From Sporichthyaceae bacterium (lineage in GTDB: Bacteria > Actinomycetota > Actinomycetes > JACCYY01), in NCBI GenBank assembly GCA_013696235.1, contig JACCYY010000120.1:1-6468 (forward strand): a stretch of DNA of 6,468 nt, written 5' to 3'. The stretch's first letter is position 1. The number at the start of each line of letters is the position of its first letter. The notes under the pieces were generated by a model. It did not search any database and was not told the origin of the DNA. It worked only from the letters and a program-made list of their open reading frames with translations. Both the position numbers and the translations under genes were made by a program. Of this stretch, positions 5,458 through 6,468 are shown in pieces.

Positions 5458-6135
5458 GTGGGTGACCCGAGGCACAAGACCGAGCTCTTCGAGCAACTCG
5501 CTCGGGTCGGAAAGGCACTGGGCAGCGGGAAGCGCCTCGAGCTGCTGGACCTGCTCTGCCAGGGGCCGCGCAGCGTCGCTGGCCTCGCCGCGAGAGCAGG
5601 ACTCGGCGTGACGACGACGTCAGCACAGCTGCAGAAGCTCAAGCACGCCGGCCTGGTCGCCACCAGCCGGGAGGGCACGACGATCCGCTACCGGCTCGCG
5701 GACACAGACGTCGCCGTCCTGTACGCCCAGCTCCTCACCGTCGCGGCCGCCCGCCTGGCCGATGTCGACGCAGCCCGCCGCAGCTACTTCGGGACCCACA
5801 GCGGCGAGGACACCGAGGAGGTCGGTCGCGAGGAGCTGCTGCGCCGAGCCCATTCCGGCGAGGTCGTCGTGCTCGACGTCCGCCCCGCAGAGGAGTTCGC
5901 CGCCGGCCACATCCCCGGGGCGATCTCGATCCCCATCGACGAGCTGCCCGCGCGAATCGCCGAGCTCCCGGCCGACGCCGAGGTCGTCGCGTACTGCCGA
6001 GGGGCCTACTGCGTCTTCGCCCACGAGGCGGTCCGGCTTCTCACCGGTCAAGGCCGCCGGGCGGTGCGTCTGGCCGACGGGATGCTCGAGTGGCGCCTCG
6101 ACGCCCAACCCGTCGCAACTGCTGCAGCTGACTGA
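5458..6135 (+). CDS. ArsR/SmtB-family repressor fused to a rhodanese domain (Rv0324-like)
   Basis: This 225-residue regulator has a winged helix-turn-helix at about 10-100: KRLELLDLLCQGPRSVAGLA, then the recognition-helix region TTTSAQLQKLKHAGLV, then the wing with REGTTIRYRL. A rhodanese domain follows at about 122-220 (VVVLDVRPAEEFAAGHIPGA at 136-155). Its active-site loop is YCRGAYC, with Cys180 in the catalytic position and Cys185 close enough to form a disulfide or tetrasulfide with it. Length and layout match M. tuberculosis Rv0324. The only other cysteine, Cys34, does not appear to line up with the sensing pair of SqrR/BigR, and no ArsR-type metal-binding cysteine pair is visible. Sensing of persulfide through the rhodanese loop is therefore the likely mode (inference). 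It is transcribed divergently from the operon across a 71-bp region and probably represses both that operon and itself. Confidence 0.92.
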   Translation: MGDPRHKTELFEQLARVGKALGSGKRLELLDLLCQGPRSVAGLAARAGLGVTTTSAQLQKLKHAGLVATSREGTTIRYRLADTDVAVLYAQLLTVAAARLADVDAARRSYFGTHSGEDTEEVGREELLRRAHSGEVVVLDVRPAEEFAAGHIPGAISIPIDELPARIAELPADAEVVAYCRGAYCVFAHEAVRLLTGQGRRAVRLADGMLEWRLDAQPVATAAAD

Positions 6136-6180
6136 CGCGGCCAGGCTGCTGAGCTGCCACCTCACCGAAGGTGTGTCCAT

Positions 6181-6215
6181 CGGGTCGACGCTCCTTGGTG
6201 GCGCTTCGACACCCG
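6181..6215 (+). terminator. Imperfect hairpin after the ArsR-rhodanese gene
   Basis: The stem pairs 6181-6191 with 6201-6215: CGG with CCG, GTCGA with TCGAC and CGC with GCG. That gives 11 base pairs with two 2-nt bulges on the 3' side and a 9-nt loop. It starts 46 nt after the stop codon and has no T-run. It probably ends the regulator transcript, since the next gene has its own candidate promoter. The rest of the 111-bp gap shows only a smaller hairpin (CACCT/AGGTG, 6158-6173). Confidence 0.4.
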
Positions 6216-6235
6216 CGGAGTCGCCAGGCCGCACG

Positions 6236-6241
6236 TACGAT
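6236..6241 (+). promoter_or_regulatory. Candidate -10 element for a leaderless transcript
   Basis: TACGAT fits TAnnnT and ends 5 nt before ATG 6247, so transcription would begin at or next to the start codon. No ribosome site is present, which agrees with a leaderless message, a common form in actinobacteria. No -35 element is recognisable. Confidence 0.4.
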
Positions 6242-6246
6242 CGGCT

Positions 6247-6468
6247 ATGCCCAACGCGCTGTACTGGAGTGCCCTCGGCTTGCTGGCAATCATCGGCCTC
6301 GCCGCACGCCTCCTGCACGGCCGGGCCCTTCTCGGTCGGCGCGCGGCGCCGATGGGTCGGGCAGATCTCGCCGTCGCGCTGGTCGCTCTCCTTGCCCTCG
6401 GGTTCCACTGCGCGGCGATGTTCTTCCGGTCCGTGGCCCTGACCGTCCCGGGAACCGATGGCGCCGTC
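6247..6468 (+). CDS. Small membrane protein of unknown function, 5' part
   Basis: The first 74 residues are visible and the frame is still open at the window end. Two hydrophobic helices can be seen, at about residues 5-23 (ALYWSALGLLAIIGLAARL) and 41-60 (LAVALVALLALGFHCAAMFF). They are joined by a basic loop (HGRALLGRRAAPMGRAD) that probably faces the cytoplasm, and the second helix is followed by a polar stretch that would be outside. A His-Cys pair (54-55) and a nearby Met lie in the second helix. Third codon positions are almost all G or C, as in the neighbouring genes, which supports coding. The ATG is the only in-frame standard start after the preceding stop at 6135. I do not recognise the family. 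It runs in the same direction as the ArsR-rhodanese gene, 111 bp behind it, but the hairpin and the separate -10 element argue against one operon. Confidence 0.65.
   Translation, partial: MPNALYWSALGLLAIIGLAARLLHGRALLGRRAAPMGRADLAVALVALLALGFHCAAMFFRSVALTVPGTDGAV

Noticed and set aside
5439..5465. Eight-codon leader peptide (MDHWRISG) overlapping the regulator's start
   Set aside because: It has no ribosome site, its ATG belongs to the palindrome, and the peptide shows no attenuation-type residue run.
5620..6408. Minus-strand open frame of 262 codons opposite the ArsR-rhodanese gene
   Set aside because: Shadow of a confirmed gene; no motif and no ribosome site.
1..6468. CRISPR arrays, tRNA or rRNA genes, insertion-sequence ends
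   Set aside because: I saw no regularly spaced repeats, tRNA-like cloverleaf, rRNA signature or transposase in either strand.

Overview
The window is GC-rich bacterial DNA with third codon positions dominated by G and C, GTG as well as ATG starts, and protein types typical of Actinomycetota. The ArsR-rhodanese fusion in particular resembles Mycobacterium tuberculosis Rv0324. I cannot name a genus.

Layout. (1) Positions 3-695 (+) are the 3' end of an Asp-box (BNR) beta-propeller gene of the F510_1955 glycosylhydrolase type, followed by a hairpin. (2) Positions 739-857 (+) hold what looks like a decayed, frameshifted fragment of a cation diffusion facilitator (CDF) transporter C-terminal domain, whose end runs under the neighbouring gene. 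(3) Positions 5386-841 (-) are a probable operon, in transcription order: a metallo-beta-lactamase (MBL) protein with two rhodanese domains, an MFS transporter, a class I cysteine desulfurase, then a 90-bp gap and a METTL7-like SAM methyltransferase. The first three genes overlap by 4 nt at each junction (GTGA, ATGA). (4) Positions 5387-5457 are a short divergent promoter region with overlapping -10 elements and a 10-bp perfect palindrome. (5) Positions 5458-6135 (+) encode an ArsR-type repressor fused to a rhodanese domain with a CRGAYC active-site loop. (6) After a hairpin, positions 6247-6468 (+) start a small membrane protein cut by the window end.

How the genes may work together. The core is a sulfane-sulfur (persulfide) module. 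The ArsR-rhodanese protein probably senses persulfide and controls the divergent operon. The MBL-rhodanese protein would handle persulfides in the manner of ETHE1 or CstB, although its MBL domain lacks the Asp that is an iron ligand in ETHE1. The desulfurase makes persulfide from cysteine, and the MFS protein moves an unknown compound. The least expected member is the last gene. Its closest recognisable relatives by motif are the METTL7 (TMT1) thiol methyltransferases, which suggests a methylation route for H2S or small thiols beside the oxidation and sulfur-transfer route. That idea is inference. The individual families are known.
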